Assembly: GCF_000275845.1 (NCBI RefSeq)
Contig: NW_006766896.1
Span: forward strand, 254,071 to 273,986
From: Dichomitus squalens LYAD-421 SS1
Taxonomy: Eukaryota > Basidiomycota > Agaricomycetes > Polyporales > Polyporaceae
Direction of reading: 5' to 3'
DNA: 19,916 nt
Shown here: positions 1 through 10,675 of the stretch, in pieces
Position numbering within the stretch: position 1 is the stretch's first letter
Layout: every line of letters begins with the position of its first letter
Notes under the pieces: model-generated
What the model saw: only the letters and a program-made list of their open reading frames with translations
Databases searched by the model: none
Told to the model about the DNA's origin: nothing
Program-made: the position numbers and the translations under genes

Positions 1-23
1 TTGTGGAGAGGATCTATGTAAGC

Positions 24-118
24 TCTGGTGGTGCAGTGGTATAGAGCACCCCTTCGGAATAGGAGTACTATCTGAAAGTGGGGTTGGGGGTTCAAGACTG
101 GGTGAGGATACTTTTTTA
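24..118 (+). ncRNA. tRNA-like Pol III unit (tRNA-derived SINE head or tRNA relic)
   Basis: The segment has an A-box-like stretch (TGGTGCAGTGGTATAGAGC, about 28-46), an anticodon-loop-like CTTCGGA near 52-58 that would read UCG (arginine), and a B-box-like GGTTCAAGACT near 89-99. A run of six T follows at about 112-117, as expected of a Pol III terminator. The T-stem and anticodon stem pair poorly and no good acceptor stem is visible, so a working tRNA is unlikely. A tRNA-derived SINE head or a decayed tRNA-Arg fits better. It lies downstream of the truncated Plavaka gene, which is on the other strand. Confidence 0.35.
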
Positions 119-185
119 TAATATTTTTTCCAGCACTTTAAATGCATCTGGGGCTTATAAACAGATGGTTTTGAGGTCATATTAA

Positions 186-360
186 GCATTTCTACACTAT
201 TCAGAAATTATGGACCCACTCTATCCACTACTATCAACGTCTACTGTAGCACTATTTCCGTCTACTATAGTGCTACTTTGCACAAATTTGCATTAATAGT
301 GCAAAATAGTGCAATTATTTTTGGGGACCTCTCGATTTTGCACTATTTTTCACTATTCAA
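186..360. repeat. AT-rich block of ACTAT/ATAGT motifs with two inverted repeats
   Basis: About seven copies of the core CACTAT or its complement ATAGTG are packed in 175 bp, in both orientations. Two hairpins can be read directly: 246-255 (GTAGCACTAT) is the exact complement of 267-276, and 295-314 matches the complement of 338-357 at 19 of 20 positions across a 23-nt loop. CACTA-type DNA transposons are known for subterminal arrays of short motifs in both orientations. This block sits just past the broken end of a Plavaka-type transposase gene, so it may be an element end. I did not find a matching array on the other side of the gene. Confidence 0.55.
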
Positions 361-372
361 CTACTGTGTCTA

Positions 373-1927
373 TTAAGAGCTAATTTGTACTAAATAGGTG
401 TAATTCGCAAAGGCGGTTTTTACAGATGAGATTTGCAGAGGGCTGTTCTGGAGTGCGGCGACATGATACAGCCCAGGGAAGAGGAACGAGTCGACATTTT
501 TGGGCTTCTTAGGCCCTGGGATGAATGCGCCCGGAAGAACGTACCTTTTTTTGTAGCGGACTTCGGGGGCCAAGTCAAACAGGATCCAAATGTAGATCCA
601 GCAGTCCGACTGCTTGAATTCGTAGAGCTGCACGCCGTCCAGTGAGAACATCAGAACAAGATCGTCTTCTCGGATAGTGCCCGCCTCGACCAGTTTGATG
701 TACTCCTCCGCATAGAAAACATCTTCGGTGACCTCGACCATCTTGTGGGCATTGGCCATCTCCATCAGACGCTCCACCACCTTCTCCCGGTGGTGCATGC
801 GCTCTGCGCAATGGCGCGATCGGTACAGCGCCTGAACCTGCGGGCCCAAGGGGTGTGTCTGGAAGGTCCGACGCGCCACTCGTTTCCTTCCCCGCATCTC
901 GTACCACGCGGCCCCACACTCTGGGCAACGATCGAGCTCTGCAAATGGCCCCGTGTATGCGACACAGGTATCTGGACACATGTCAGTCACAATCGGTACA
1001 ACTCCGCTGAGCTCTTGAACGATTTTTTGCATGGCCTCGTAAGTCGGCAGGGTGAGTCCTTCGTTGAATTCCATTATATTGTCCCGGCAGTCGCGATAGA
1101 TCTTCTCTGAGTGGCCGGTCGCAATGAATTGTTTGAGGGCGAGACGGAGCGCGCGGTTTTCAGGCGCTGTGAGATCCGGCAGGTCTTCATCGTGTGCCGG
1201 ATTGCGCATGCGCTCAATGACCTTAGGATCGAGCCCGGAGTCTTCGAGTGTCGCACTTTTGAGAGCTTGCACGAACGCCATGGAATGTTGGAGCTCAGCG
1301 AGTCTCGGGGCGGGGAGCGCGCCTGTCTCGTCATGGATTCCGAACTCAGGCTCTTCTTCCGGCACATCTTTGACCTGTGCAGGAGGTCGCGGAGAGGATG
1401 GACGTGGGTCGGCCTCGGGCACGTCAACCTCCGGTAGCTCGAGGTCCGCATCCTGGAAGGGGAACATATCCTCCTCCATGTTCTGAATGGAGACGTTCAC
1501 GGAACATCAGAGGGCAGGCCGTCTCATCGCAATAGACCGCAAGCATTACTCACCGTGTCAGTCTCCTGAGTGTCCCGTTCCGCAGAATTTTGAGGGATCG
1601 CAGCGGCAGCGACAGCGGATGATGGGCCAGCATCAGTGCGCTCTTGCACCTAGAGAGACACATGTGAACTTGTGTGTAAAAAAACACGAACATGCATCGT
1701 GCCTGTGGATGCATCCTGGGCCGTTTGGCGCGACGCGCATCAGCCGAAGGTAGTGCATCCGAAGTCGAGTTCACTGATCCTCCATTCGCAAGACCTTGTA
1801 GAAAAGCCCGTTTGAATGCCTCATCGCGGTAAGGGGCATGGTCGAAATGCGTGGTGCGCGAGACTACGCGTGTCTTGCCCTTACAGTACCGTACGCAATT
1901 GCATTCGAAGGTCCTTTTGGGTGGCAT
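373..1927 (-). pseudogene. Plavaka-type (CACTA-like) transposase, N-terminal half, truncated
   Basis: The start is ATG at 1925-1927 (MPPKRTFECNC). The N-terminus carries C-x-C-x3-C (Cys9, Cys11, Cys15), typical of Plavaka/KDZ-like transposases. Exon 2 is 1554-1649 (exactly 32 codons, Ala/Gln/Glu-rich) and exon 3 starts at 1482 after an intron at 1483-1553 (GTGAGT...TTCAG). Intron 1 ends at 1650, but its donor is unclear. Exon 3 is acidic and Pro-rich, then shows a zinc-ribbon-like CPDTC...CPECG. Next comes a Tnp2-like catalytic start: SLDGVQLYEFKQSDCW, with the likely first catalytic Asp, followed by PGAFIPGPKKPKN and FLFPGLYHVAALQ. Homology ends near 430; the last ~20 codons before the stop do not fit the family. 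The second half, with the remaining acidic residues, is absent, so the copy is inactive by itself. Confidence 0.8.
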
Positions 1928-3057
1928 AACGTCTTCTATAGAGCAAGAGAGAGCTAGTTGAGTAGGTTAATAGGTGTAATCACCCAGAGCGAGCGGATGC
2001 GCTACACGGCGGAGAGAGGTGGTGGCACGCAATGCTAAGACAGATACAAATGAATACATTACGGGGGGAGTGTTAAGGACATTACTCCAGGACATGTCCT
2101 TAGAGACATGACTAGACGTCATGGCCTTAGAGATATGACTAGACGTCATGTCGTTAGAGACACGCACGTCCGATCTCGCGGCCATAGAGCTAAGACGGAC
2201 GTCAGATGAGCGCTTATGACCACCAAATCGACCAACTTCGATTCAACACGAGTACATACACCCGGACACGACCTACCACGCCCCAAATCCATCTGAATCG
2301 TGCACGTTTTCACTGGGGATGCACCTCGATAGCTCTCTCCTTTTCGGGCGAGTCGTGGGATCGCTAGGAGCCGCATGCACGCCTGACGATTACCTTTGGG
2401 AGGAGAACCACTCCAACGTTGTCGAGCATGACAACGGGGACGGAGAAGCAGTTGATCCACCTGAGATTCCGAGGGAGTCGTAGTTTGACTATAGCTTAAT
2501 TTGAGAACATAGGCGCGTTCGCATCGTGCTGACATATATATTGTGTTCTTGCAAACTGCGTAGCGTCGCGTTGAGAATTGTTTCGTTCAAGACTCACATC
2601 GACTAGACTCCGAAGCACAGCATCCGGAACATTCACATAGCCACTAACCCAGCCTCCACACTAATCAGCGCGTGATCTGGTTGCTAGAAAATTTTGCGCA
2701 AGACTTACTATGAGGTATGGGATTCCTGGGATACAGATCAACAACCACAATGTCACAAGCCTCAGCGGATCGTGATAATGGTGCCCTCCAGCGACCCGAT
2801 CCACAAAACACCACGTGAAAGCATCACGGAGAGCTGGCACAGATGAGCCCATGATCAACCTTGTCAGCGGGCTTGACGCGAATATAAACACAGAGCTGAC
2901 CTGAGTCGAAAGAACCCGAGAACACCCTCCTGGCGTTGCGGGAACACCCGCAGACCATCCATAGCCAGATCCTTCACGACATATTACTTCGTGCCTATTC
3001 ATACAGTACTTTTTATGTATACTTAATTGACAAGCACAACACAAGCACTGCGCGCAT
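1928..3057. other. Intergenic stretch between transposon remnant and LYS4
   Basis: No gene is supported here. It holds the 27-bp tandem repeat described separately. An open plus-strand frame at 2220-2483 ends in an acidic tail (VVEHDNGDGEAVDPPEIPRES minus its last residues), but it lacks an ATG over its first half and matches nothing I recognise. The stretch 2660-3057 is the expected 3' flank of LYS4, and 1928-2000 would hold the promoter of the Plavaka remnant. Confidence 0.5.
2098..2162. repeat. 27-bp tandem repeat, two full copies plus a partial
   Basis: Copies are 2098-2124 and 2125-2151, differing at two positions, followed by a partial third copy from 2152. Each unit contains ATGACTAGACGTCAT, which includes the palindrome GACGTC and nearly palindromic ATGAC/GTCAT flanks. 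Because 27 is a multiple of three, the minus strand reads it as a repeated nine-residue unit (MTSSH-I/V-SK-A/D), but that short frame has no other support. The repeat lies about 170 bp upstream of the truncated transposase gene. Confidence 0.8.
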
Positions 3058-6015
3058 CTACGCCTCCGCCTCCTTGATAGATTTGAGCACGTACCCCTCA
3101 AGCCCACCGCAGATCCACAACTCCTGCACGCTCGCGCCCACCCTGCCTACCGTGTAACTCTTCGTCTCCCCGCTCGGCCACTTGACGTCCACCCGCCCCT
3201 CCGCCACGCGCACGTCGACCTCGTGCCCGCGATCGACCGTGAGCTCCCCGTCGATACCTCCCGCCCCGCGCTTCCCGTCTCGCGCGTACGAGCGCGTGAG
3301 GTCTGCGACGAGCGCGGGGCACTCCACGCACACCAGCCCGTTATTGATCGCGTTCCGCTTGAAGATGTCCCCGAACGAGCCCGCGATGACGAGCGGGACC
3401 CCCGCCGCCTTGAGCGCCGTCGCCGCTTGCTCGCGCGACGACCCCGTGCCGAAGTTGTACCCCGACACGAGGACGACGCCCTGCTTTACGAACGCGTCTG
3501 ACGACTCGGGCTGCTTGGCGCGGATTGAGGCGACGAGCGTGGCGAAGGCTGGGTCGTAGTTCTCCATCACGACCTCCGCCTGGCGCGCGAGCGTGATGTC
3601 GTCCTGGTACGTGTACTTCCCCGGGTACAGCGCGTCCGTGTTCAGGTTGTCCTGCGGCGCGAACAGCAGCGGCCCCGAGAAGCTCGCGGGGAACCCGTCC
3701 AGCACCGGCTCCTCCGCTGCCGGGACGGTGTCGGGCGCAGACTCGACCTGAGCGGGGTTGACGAGGGAGAACTTCGGCGCGCCGGGGGGAGGAAGCGACG
3801 ACGGGTCCAGCGAGTCAGGGCTCGCGATGTAGCCCTTGATCGCGCTCGCGGCGACGACGGCGGGCGAGGCGAGGTACGCCTGCGCGTTCGGGTGTCCCAT
3901 CCGCCCCTTGTAGTTCCTGTTCGTCGCGCTGATGCCCGTCTCGCCCTCCTGGAGCAAGCCAACGCCAAGCCCGATGCATGGGCCGCACCCGGCGGGGAGA
4001 GGCTTCGCCCCAGCCAGAACAAGCGTCTCCCAGTCGCCGCGCTTCTCGGCATCCAGCTGGACCTCGGAGCTCGCGGCAGCGACGTAAAACTCGACGCCCG
4101 GTGCGACCTTGCGGCCTTTGATGACGGCGGCGGCAGCAGCGATGTCGGACGCGCGCGCGTTCGTGCAACTGAGTAGGTAGGCTTTCTGGATCGGGATATG
4201 CTTCGACTCGAGCGCAGGGAGAGGGGTCGAGACCTTGACGCTGTTAGGGCCGGAGACGTGCGGGACGAGAGTAGACAGATCCAAGACGAGGTGCGAGGCA
4301 TACGCGGCGTCGGGGTCCGAGCGCAAGTTTGTCGCTCGGATCGCATCCAGGCGGGCACGGTTAATCCGGGGATGTTCTGGGGGAGGCGGGATGGACGAAG
4401 AGACAGCGGGAGAGGCGAACGTCCGGAACTCGAGCCGTTTCAAGGTACGCTCATACCACTCCAGCGTGACATCGTCCACAGGGAACACACCGGCCAGCGC
4501 GCCCCACTCCGTCGTCATGTTCGCAATCGTAAGCCTATCGTCGACTGAGAGCGCAGAGACGCCGTCCCCGGTGAACTCGATAGCGCCGTTGAGCACCTCG
4601 TCTTTGTTGAAGTATCCGCAGAGCGCGACGATGACGTCTTTGCCCGTCACCCCGTGCGGGAGCCGGCCCCTCAGCTCGACCTTGATCATCCGCGGGACCT
4701 GCCACCACGTCTTCCCGGTCGCCCACAGCGCCGCGGCGTCCGTACGCACGATGGGCGTGCCGACGCACCCGATGCCGCCATACATGTTACTGTGGCTGTC
4801 GCTCGCGACTGTGAGGGTGTGCGGAAAGGCGTAGCCCTCCTCGACGAGGACCTGGTGGCCAATGCCGCGACCTGCCGGGTAGAAGTCGATACCGTGCTGT
4901 CGGGCGAAGGCCTCGATGGACGCATACTTGGACAGATTCTTAGAAGACTTGTTTTGGACGTCGTGGTCGAGGGTGAAGACGAGCTGCTTGGGGTTGTGGA
5001 TGCGGGTTGCGCCTATTGACTTGAACCTCCACAGGAACGAAACAAGTTAGCGCATTGCTCGAATGACAGGACTAGTTCGGATGCTGCGCAGACGATTTGA
5101 CTATCTCATTACCAGCCTTATGTTCCAACGACGGAAGGACGAGTCGATCCAATACCTCTGACGCATCTCGTATGAACGGATGTGAAGCTGGTCTCTGCAG
5201 GCTTACCGAGCAGCACACAGTTATGCGTTTGCACTGTTTGTGGTTCCTTTTTGGAGGGCTCGCAAGGTACGCAGCCGCTCTAATCGCAAATTCGGAACGC
5301 TCTCCAATCGCGAGTTTGCGTGCTCGGAAACTCTGTCACCTCCAAACTGCATCGGGCACACATATAGCCAGACATGACGCTCCCGCAGTTATACGGATTG
5401 CATAAACCGGAACGATGGCGCAAAATGCTGCTCTGCGTGCGGACAGAAAACCGATACGTTCCCCATCCAAGCCGGACTCCTCAAAACAAGATTCGTTCCA
5501 GGCTAGCGCACGTCTATGAGATTGCATCGAAGAGCCTACAACATAGTATGTAGCAGAACCCTGGGAGAGGAGACCGACATGGCCCACGGGAATGCGTTTG
5601 ACGAGGTCATGAAGCTTTATGCAGGGAGCCCTTACCCGTCTAACCCGACGAGAATGATAGTATCAAGAGCAAAATTCTTTCTCTCTTCGAGATAGAACCA
5701 CGCATGTGAGGCACAACCTGCACAAACCAGAATGGGGGATCGGGCAGGGCGACGAGTGGCCTGCCGTAAGAAAACATCAAAAGTTACTCACTTGGATATG
5801 ACAGGTCCAGTGTTATCGTGTGTCATAACATGCTCAGGGCGAATCATCACGTAGTCCCCAGCCTTGACAGCCTTCCCCGCAGGCAAATCGACGGCATACC
5901 GCTGGACGACCTTCTCGATGACCGTTTGCGGAATACGGGGAGAACCAGAGGACACCGTGGCAAATCCTCGGAGAGAGATGAGGCTACGCCGTCCCCATCG
6001 TGCTGGTATACGCAT
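3058..6015 (-). CDS. LYS4: Homoaconitase, mitochondrial (alpha-aminoadipate lysine pathway)
   Basis: The enzyme interconverts homocitrate, cis-homoaconitate and homoisocitrate in mitochondrial lysine synthesis. Two exons, 6015-5792 and 5026-3058, give 730 residues, close to yeast Lys4 (about 690). The junction AA|G restores ...GPVISK-FKSIGATRIHNP.... The chosen start opens a basic, Ser-rich presequence (MRIPARWGRRSLISLRGF) suited to mitochondrial import; an upstream in-frame ATG at 6190-6192 would add 59 residues. The [4Fe-4S] ligands are Cys362 (LLSCTNAR) and Cys422/Cys425 (GCGPCIG). The N-terminal domain includes MTHDNTGPV, DFYPAGRGIGH and VASDSHSNMYGG. The C-terminal swivel domain includes YPGKYTYQDD and FGTGSSREQAATAL. 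No break is seen. The 765-bp intron is far longer than any other in the window. Confidence 0.96.
5027..5791 (-). other. Oversized intron of LYS4 (765 bp)
   Basis: The donor is GTGAGT at 5791 and the acceptor is ...TGGAG at 5027. Joining them restores the conserved homoaconitase sequence without gap, so the intron is real. All other introns in this window whose ends I could place are 47-146 bp. Inside, on the minus strand, an exon-like piece (about 5636-5716) is bounded by GTGCAG and GTAAGG and reads HAWFYLEERKNFALDTIIL in one frame. A further open stretch reads down to about 5336. Neither keeps the LYS4 frame. I do not recognise either and do not claim a nested gene. Confidence 0.75.
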
Positions 6016-6192
6016 TGGCGCAGGTACCACAGCAGATGAAGGTATACGAGAAGGGAGAGAGAGGGAACGAGATGAGTCAACCTTGGAGCACTCTTCGAAT
6101 TCGCAGACTCGTGTGGCTGCACGCCAGACGCCCGCGGCAGCAAGAAAGGGCGGGCCGACAGTGCCGAGAGCAGGACCAATCAACGAGCTCAT

Positions 6193-7019
6193 ATTGTTCG
6201 CCACGACGCTTGCACCAACTCCACGATGTTCGAGCTTCGTGAAACCCCTCTATTCTCTCTCATGAGCAGGGGACTGAAACGGCCGGTTCGACGTCAATTA
6301 GGTGACAGGTCATAGAATGTAAATTAGGCCCTGACCACTACTGATTCTCTGAGCTCACAATCAGTGTCTTCCATGCGCATTACAATCCCATGCGGCAGCC
6401 TTGCTCGCTGATGCACCATCGTGTAATGTTTACATAGCACTGCAGGCAAGCTCGCTGCTTCAAGCCAATACCATCATACTATGCCATTGCTATCGTTGCG
6501 CACGAGTGGGCTCACAGAGAAAGCTTGCGTAAATCCCACTCGCACCTTATTTGCTTCCGTTGACGCGGTGGTTTCCCAGTTGCTTGTTGTCCTTTTTGTT
6601 GTATCATACATTCTAGCTGACTATCTCACACTGATATCTCGATTACCACTTATTCGACTACCACTATATCGATTGGCTCGGGCCTGTGACCTGTACCAGC
6701 CGCGATGTTCACGTCGCGCGAATGTGAATTGGGATCAATTCTCTATCGAGTACCGGAGACGAGTTGAGACAGCGGCATATGCGTACGTCTATACTGCCCT
6801 TCATCTCCTTGTTATACACCGTCTAAGGGACTGCCACAAGCAGTACCTGCTAGAGCAAGTATGAAGAGGGGATCGGGAGCATACCGTGTCCCAAGTCAGA
6901 CATCAACTTTATCTCAAGATACAACAGTCTCTATGGCCGATCCCAATCCGAGTCGTCCTAATATTTAGCTACTCTGAGGACAATTGATCCGGCTCTGCGT
7001 CTTCATACTGTTAAGGCGG
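6193..7019. other. Intergenic region upstream of LYS4
   Basis: The proximal part should carry the LYS4 promoter; no TATA-like or other site stands out. A plus-strand open frame at 6481-6864 (127 codons from a true ATG, with a Leu/Val-rich stretch near residues 34-60) has no recognisable domain, no splice signals and no partner. I leave it as a possible but weak hypothetical gene (about 0.2). The 3' flank of the DUF6533 gene lies at the right end. Confidence 0.4.
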
Positions 7020-8744
7020 TTACCGTTCCTCGTCCTCGCCCAAGGTCGAGTGCTCATCTTGCCCCAGGTAATCATCGGCCGCGATACAGGTACCAAGCGA
7101 TCCAACGGCTCGTTCCATAAATAGTGAGCGATCGAGCTCAATTGAGGAGACCTGCGAAGAAGGCATGGAGGCCACCGTCCGGAGACTCGCGGATTGTATG
7201 TGTAGCAGGAAGCGTGAGACGAGGATTGAGGTTAGTCTGGATATGGCCAAGTGCAGCCCAGCGGCAGAAGCGTTCCCTCAATATGCAAACTATCGCATAA
7301 ATGCACGCAAATGGTGGCCGTACGGGATTGATGCACTAGCGTTCTGCAGTACCCCGACGTCAAGCTGCATAGTGTGAGTAGCTGGCGGTTCATTGTGACG
7401 AAGTAGCGTGGTACCGAGAGCAGTGTCAATGCTAGGTGCACGCAGTTGAGGATGGCCAGGATACTAGGCGAGCTCGGGATGAGGTACGATACACATCGGC
7501 GGTGTGCAGCTCATGTGCAACTCACAGGAAGTAGATCGTTCCTTGTTGATTCTCGTTAGTGGTTATGTTCGTAGGCGATACGCCCGCTAGTAGACCAATG
7601 CTCACCGTCCACCAAGAGTATGTGAGAAACGGAGCCCTTTATAGAACGAATGTGGGCAATTTCGCCGGGGCGTGCAAGAGTGAACCATGTGGCACCGATT
7701 GCAATGCAATCTGCTGCAATGAGGCACGAGCGCGCAACGATGATTACTGAGATGGTCTTTCATCAGTATGAACCATAGTGAACATGCGTGCGCACTTGAC
7801 GTCTATCACAAGCATTATCGGCTTCAGCTGAGAAATACGGGAAATACTGTATGGGAGGACAGACTTTTTCACAAGGTCGATAGACTCGCCGTCAATCCCG
7901 GTACATCCAGCTGGAAAGAGGTTTTCGCCTGTCAGTCCGAACCAGAAATGAACCTACCGGCATACAAGCACTCAGTAACAGTTAATGATATTGCGTATGC
8001 AGGTGAATCTCACAAAGTTGACTCCGGCAGATACGCTGGATAAGACGAATGTGATGGAGCCGAGAAGGTAGCTTCTCCGGAGGGCATAAACGCGTATTCC
8101 CGTAAAAGCTAGGCACGTCAAAGCGTTACAAGTCAGTCAGATTGAACCAGATTGAACCGAATGTATGCGCCCGTGCTCACCGGCAGGGATTAGGGGAAGT
8201 GAGAAGTCCACAGCAGTTTCCCCCCTTACGGAAGCACTGCAGCTAGGTGAATATATCCGTCGTGAGTATGCTTGCTCATCGCAGGTCCTGAAAGTAGACC
8301 TCACCCCTGGCGAAGGTGCAGGACTCGTTATCGTCAGCAGCAGCGGACGGTCAAAGAATTATCTCCTACCTTGCTCGAGATTTTCCCGGATCCGGCTGCA
8401 AGCTCCCAGACCAAGTCAAGCATGGTCATGTATTTGATCAACCAATATAGGATGGCGGCCCCAGTCACCCGTCTTCCCCAGAAACATCGTATCTCTTCCC
8501 CTGTTGTGATAATAGAGTCGTACAAGAAGAGAGCTATGGCGGCGACAGTCAGGATGCAATGTCCGAAGGGCGGCGTGCTGGACAAAGTCGGGATACCTGA
8601 TTCGGCCACAAAAATGTAGTTCGAGATTGGACTAAGGAGATGGAGGAAGAGTTAGTGCAGATTGGCTAGGGCTGAGACGTGAGGGTAGGCTGCTTACTAT
8701 GGATTATACTCCACGGCAATCTGCCCTGCCTGCGAGGAAGCCAT
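7020..8744 (-). CDS. DUF6533-type multi-span membrane protein, about 330 residues
   Basis: This is a family of basidiomycete integral membrane proteins of unknown function. Exons read as 8744-8698, 8631-8597, 8533-8370, (8323-8305 and 8242-8181, uncertain), 8108-8014, 7953-7848, 7746-7606, 7541-7526, 7463-7415, 7364-7324 and 7236-7020; phases agree for all but the uncertain pair. Family landmarks in order are NYIFVAESALFLYDSIITTG, then EIRCFWGRRVTGAAILYWL (the DUF6533 segment), GIRVYALRRSYLLG, VARSCLIAADCIAIGATW, TIYFLILAILNCVHLALTLL and PLTSILVSRFLLHIQ, followed by a hydrophilic, acidic tail. Introns are 50-101 bp with GT-AG ends. Between 8370 and 8181 no GT-AG combination I tried keeps the frame into RVYAL, so either a splice site is unusual or the copy has a frameshift. 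Confidence 0.8.
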
Positions 8745-9498
8745 ATGGTGTAACGATTCGAGTTCTGGGAGAGCTCACTGGAGACAAGCTGGGGAGGGAA
8801 ACGCAGAAGGCGTGTTATATGCTGCTGCTGAATAAGGTGTCAGAAGATGTCCGCAACTTCGTTACTCCGGACGCCGATGGAAGTCGCCCTCGAGTGTGCT
8901 GTCTCTCGCTTGTTTAGCACTACCTAATACTTACGGAACGCAGCGCTCCGGCCTCTCGGATGGTACAGCGGGGACTCCACGCAGGTACTGCAACGCTTGG
9001 GACAACAGCAGCTGGACGGGTAATTGGCGTGAGACTGGACGGACAAAATATCCAACAAGCACACGCGTCCAAAAATGACAGATGGGCGCAAGGTGTTCAG
9101 CCATTTCGCATCGATGTGGCACTCAAAACGTACCAGATGTGTTCTTTATGCGAAGACATACCATTCGTCATGGAGAGTGGCCGGAACCTGTGAAATAGTG
9201 ACAGTACAATAGTCATTATATGAAAGTGGCCTGGATCAGCAAAGTTGTGCATACCGGTCAGTCGAAATCCTATACGAGCGCGATCGGCAGCTGCCAGGCG
9301 TTCGTCATGAAAGAGTACAGTGTATCTCGTCCCTTGCGTTCCGCGTGCACACGATGATCGCGCATTTTATGAGACTATAGGCGGTAAGTCCTGGTGAAGT
9401 ACCAGTGCCAAGGGAAGCTAGCAATGGACGATGCAGAGAGGACGGCAGGATCGCCAGCTGCATTCGCCCAAATCCGGTCCGGCATTCGCCGCTGTCCT
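8745..9498. other. Intergenic region between DUF6533 gene and GST gene
   Basis: It should hold the promoter of the minus-strand DUF6533 gene at its left and the 3' flank of the minus-strand GST gene at its right. Short open frames exist on both strands (for example 8960-9193 plus and 8931-9122 minus), overlap one another, and resemble nothing known. I support no gene, RNA or repeat here. Confidence 0.5.
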
Positions 9499-10348
9499 CT
9501 ACAGGGCCAGCTCCTCGCCGACATCGACCACCTCGAAACTCTCGAAGGCCTCCATGAATCTCTTCCACCTCCCTCCATCCCATGCCCTGATGTCTGCCCA
9601 CTCCTGGCTGTCCTCCCCACAGCACTTCTTGAACCACATGAAGAATCCGGCAACGGTGATGTCGGCATAAGTTATCCCTGCGTCGTTCCCCGCGAAGAAG
9701 AGCTTGTCTTTCCCGTCCATCTCCAGCCACTTAGCGATGTTGTGTATGCCCACTCGATTCTTCTCCCAATGCTGCGCTCTCTTCTCGCTCCCCGGTTCGA
9801 TCTCCCCCGGCTTCCCCAAGACCTTGTCCCGCGTCTGACGGAAGAACGGCCGGCTTCCCTCTCGGAGTACGTCGTACATTGCGGCGCAGATGATGTATCC
9901 ATATCCCGGCTCGAACACCGACCAGAACGCGTCCTCGAACGCGGCGGTCAGCGCATCCAAGTGCGGGGGGATGAGCGTGGGGGTATCTGGGTACGTCTTG
10001 TCGAGGTATTGCGCAATCGCGGCGGAATCGGACAAGACCGCGCTCGTGTTTGGGTCGTGGATGACGGGCAGTGTGTACAGCGGGGTGCCGTCGCGGCGTT
10101 TCTCTGCGGCAGTCGCGCCTATCGTCTTGCAGAGCGGTTCGATGTCTGGGTATTCGACCCAGACGGTCTTGTACGGGAGGCCCTTGATGTTCAGCGAGAA
10201 TCTGCCGTCCAGCGCCGTGTATGAGCGATCGCGTTATGAGGTGTGCCATGGCACTGTAGGGTTCTCACCGAGTCTTCCATGTATTTGGAGACCAGGCCAT
10301 GTCTCTGGCATTGCTAGGTATGTCGTAGAACACGATCGGCTCGCTCAT
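9499..10348 (-). CDS. Glutathione S-transferase, basidiomycete FuA-like
   Basis: A soluble transferase, with glutathione conjugation or ligand binding expected; FuA-class members in wood-decay fungi are linked to detoxification of wood extractives. Exon 1 is 10348-10269 and exon 2 is 10201-9499, with a 67-bp intron (GTGAGA...GGCAG); CG|A restores Arg27. The product is 260 residues, the usual length. The start ATG at 10346-10348 opens MSEPIVFYDIPSNARDMAWS, then SPNTWKTRFSLNIKGLPYKT and VEYPD, the thioredoxin-like N-domain of FuA enzymes. TLPVIHDP and SDSAAIAQYLDKTYP follow; Asp85-Ser86 match the glutathione gamma-glutamyl binding pair. The rest is the all-helical C-domain. An upstream in-frame ATG exists, but the family start is clear. 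Class assignment is from remembered family patterns; substrate is unknown. Confidence 0.9.
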
Positions 10349-10675
10349 ATCTGGTGGTTGATGATAGAGCGAGGGAAGGATCGCCATTCTGTCACCCCGA
10401 TATAGGTTATTGCATCCTCCCTGAAATTCACAGTTACTACCGGATAATCCTACATCTGCGTCTACGTAAATACTATACAAGCGTGCAGCGCCTGTCGCAC
10501 CAGCTGACGATGGGGTTCACCAGGTCCCACGTTCTCTACCGTCTGCATCTCCGACAGCCTGCCTGGTATTGGTCGCAGCCAACTGTTCTCCCAACGATGC
10601 AATGTCCGCCGCAAACCTTACTCAATGAACGATTCGTCTGAACGCCAAAGACGTGCGGGCTAGTTTCCTCGACGC
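10349..10675. other. Short intergenic region between GST start and F-box stop
   Basis: This 327-bp stretch separates two minus-strand genes and should contain the GST promoter and the 3' end of the F-box transcript. A plus-strand frame at 10354-10641 has no features of a protein. No clear TATA box or repeat is seen. Confidence 0.5.

Noticed and set aside
2146..2535. 129-codon minus-strand frame
   Set aside because: No domain, begins with a weak context, and overlaps the tandem repeat and an equally open plus-strand frame.
3182..4834. Several plus-strand and other-frame open frames across LYS4
   Set aside because: They are shadows of the GC-rich LYS4 coding sequence.
6190..6204. Upstream starts for LYS4
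   Set aside because: The codon at 6202-6204 is GTG, not a normal nuclear start; ATG at 6190-6192 would put 59 poorly conserved residues before a good mitochondrial presequence.
9394..10224. 276-codon open frame on the plus strand
   Set aside because: It is the antisense of the GST main exon, whose GC-rich codons leave the opposite strand open; the protein has no family features while the minus strand is a clear GST.
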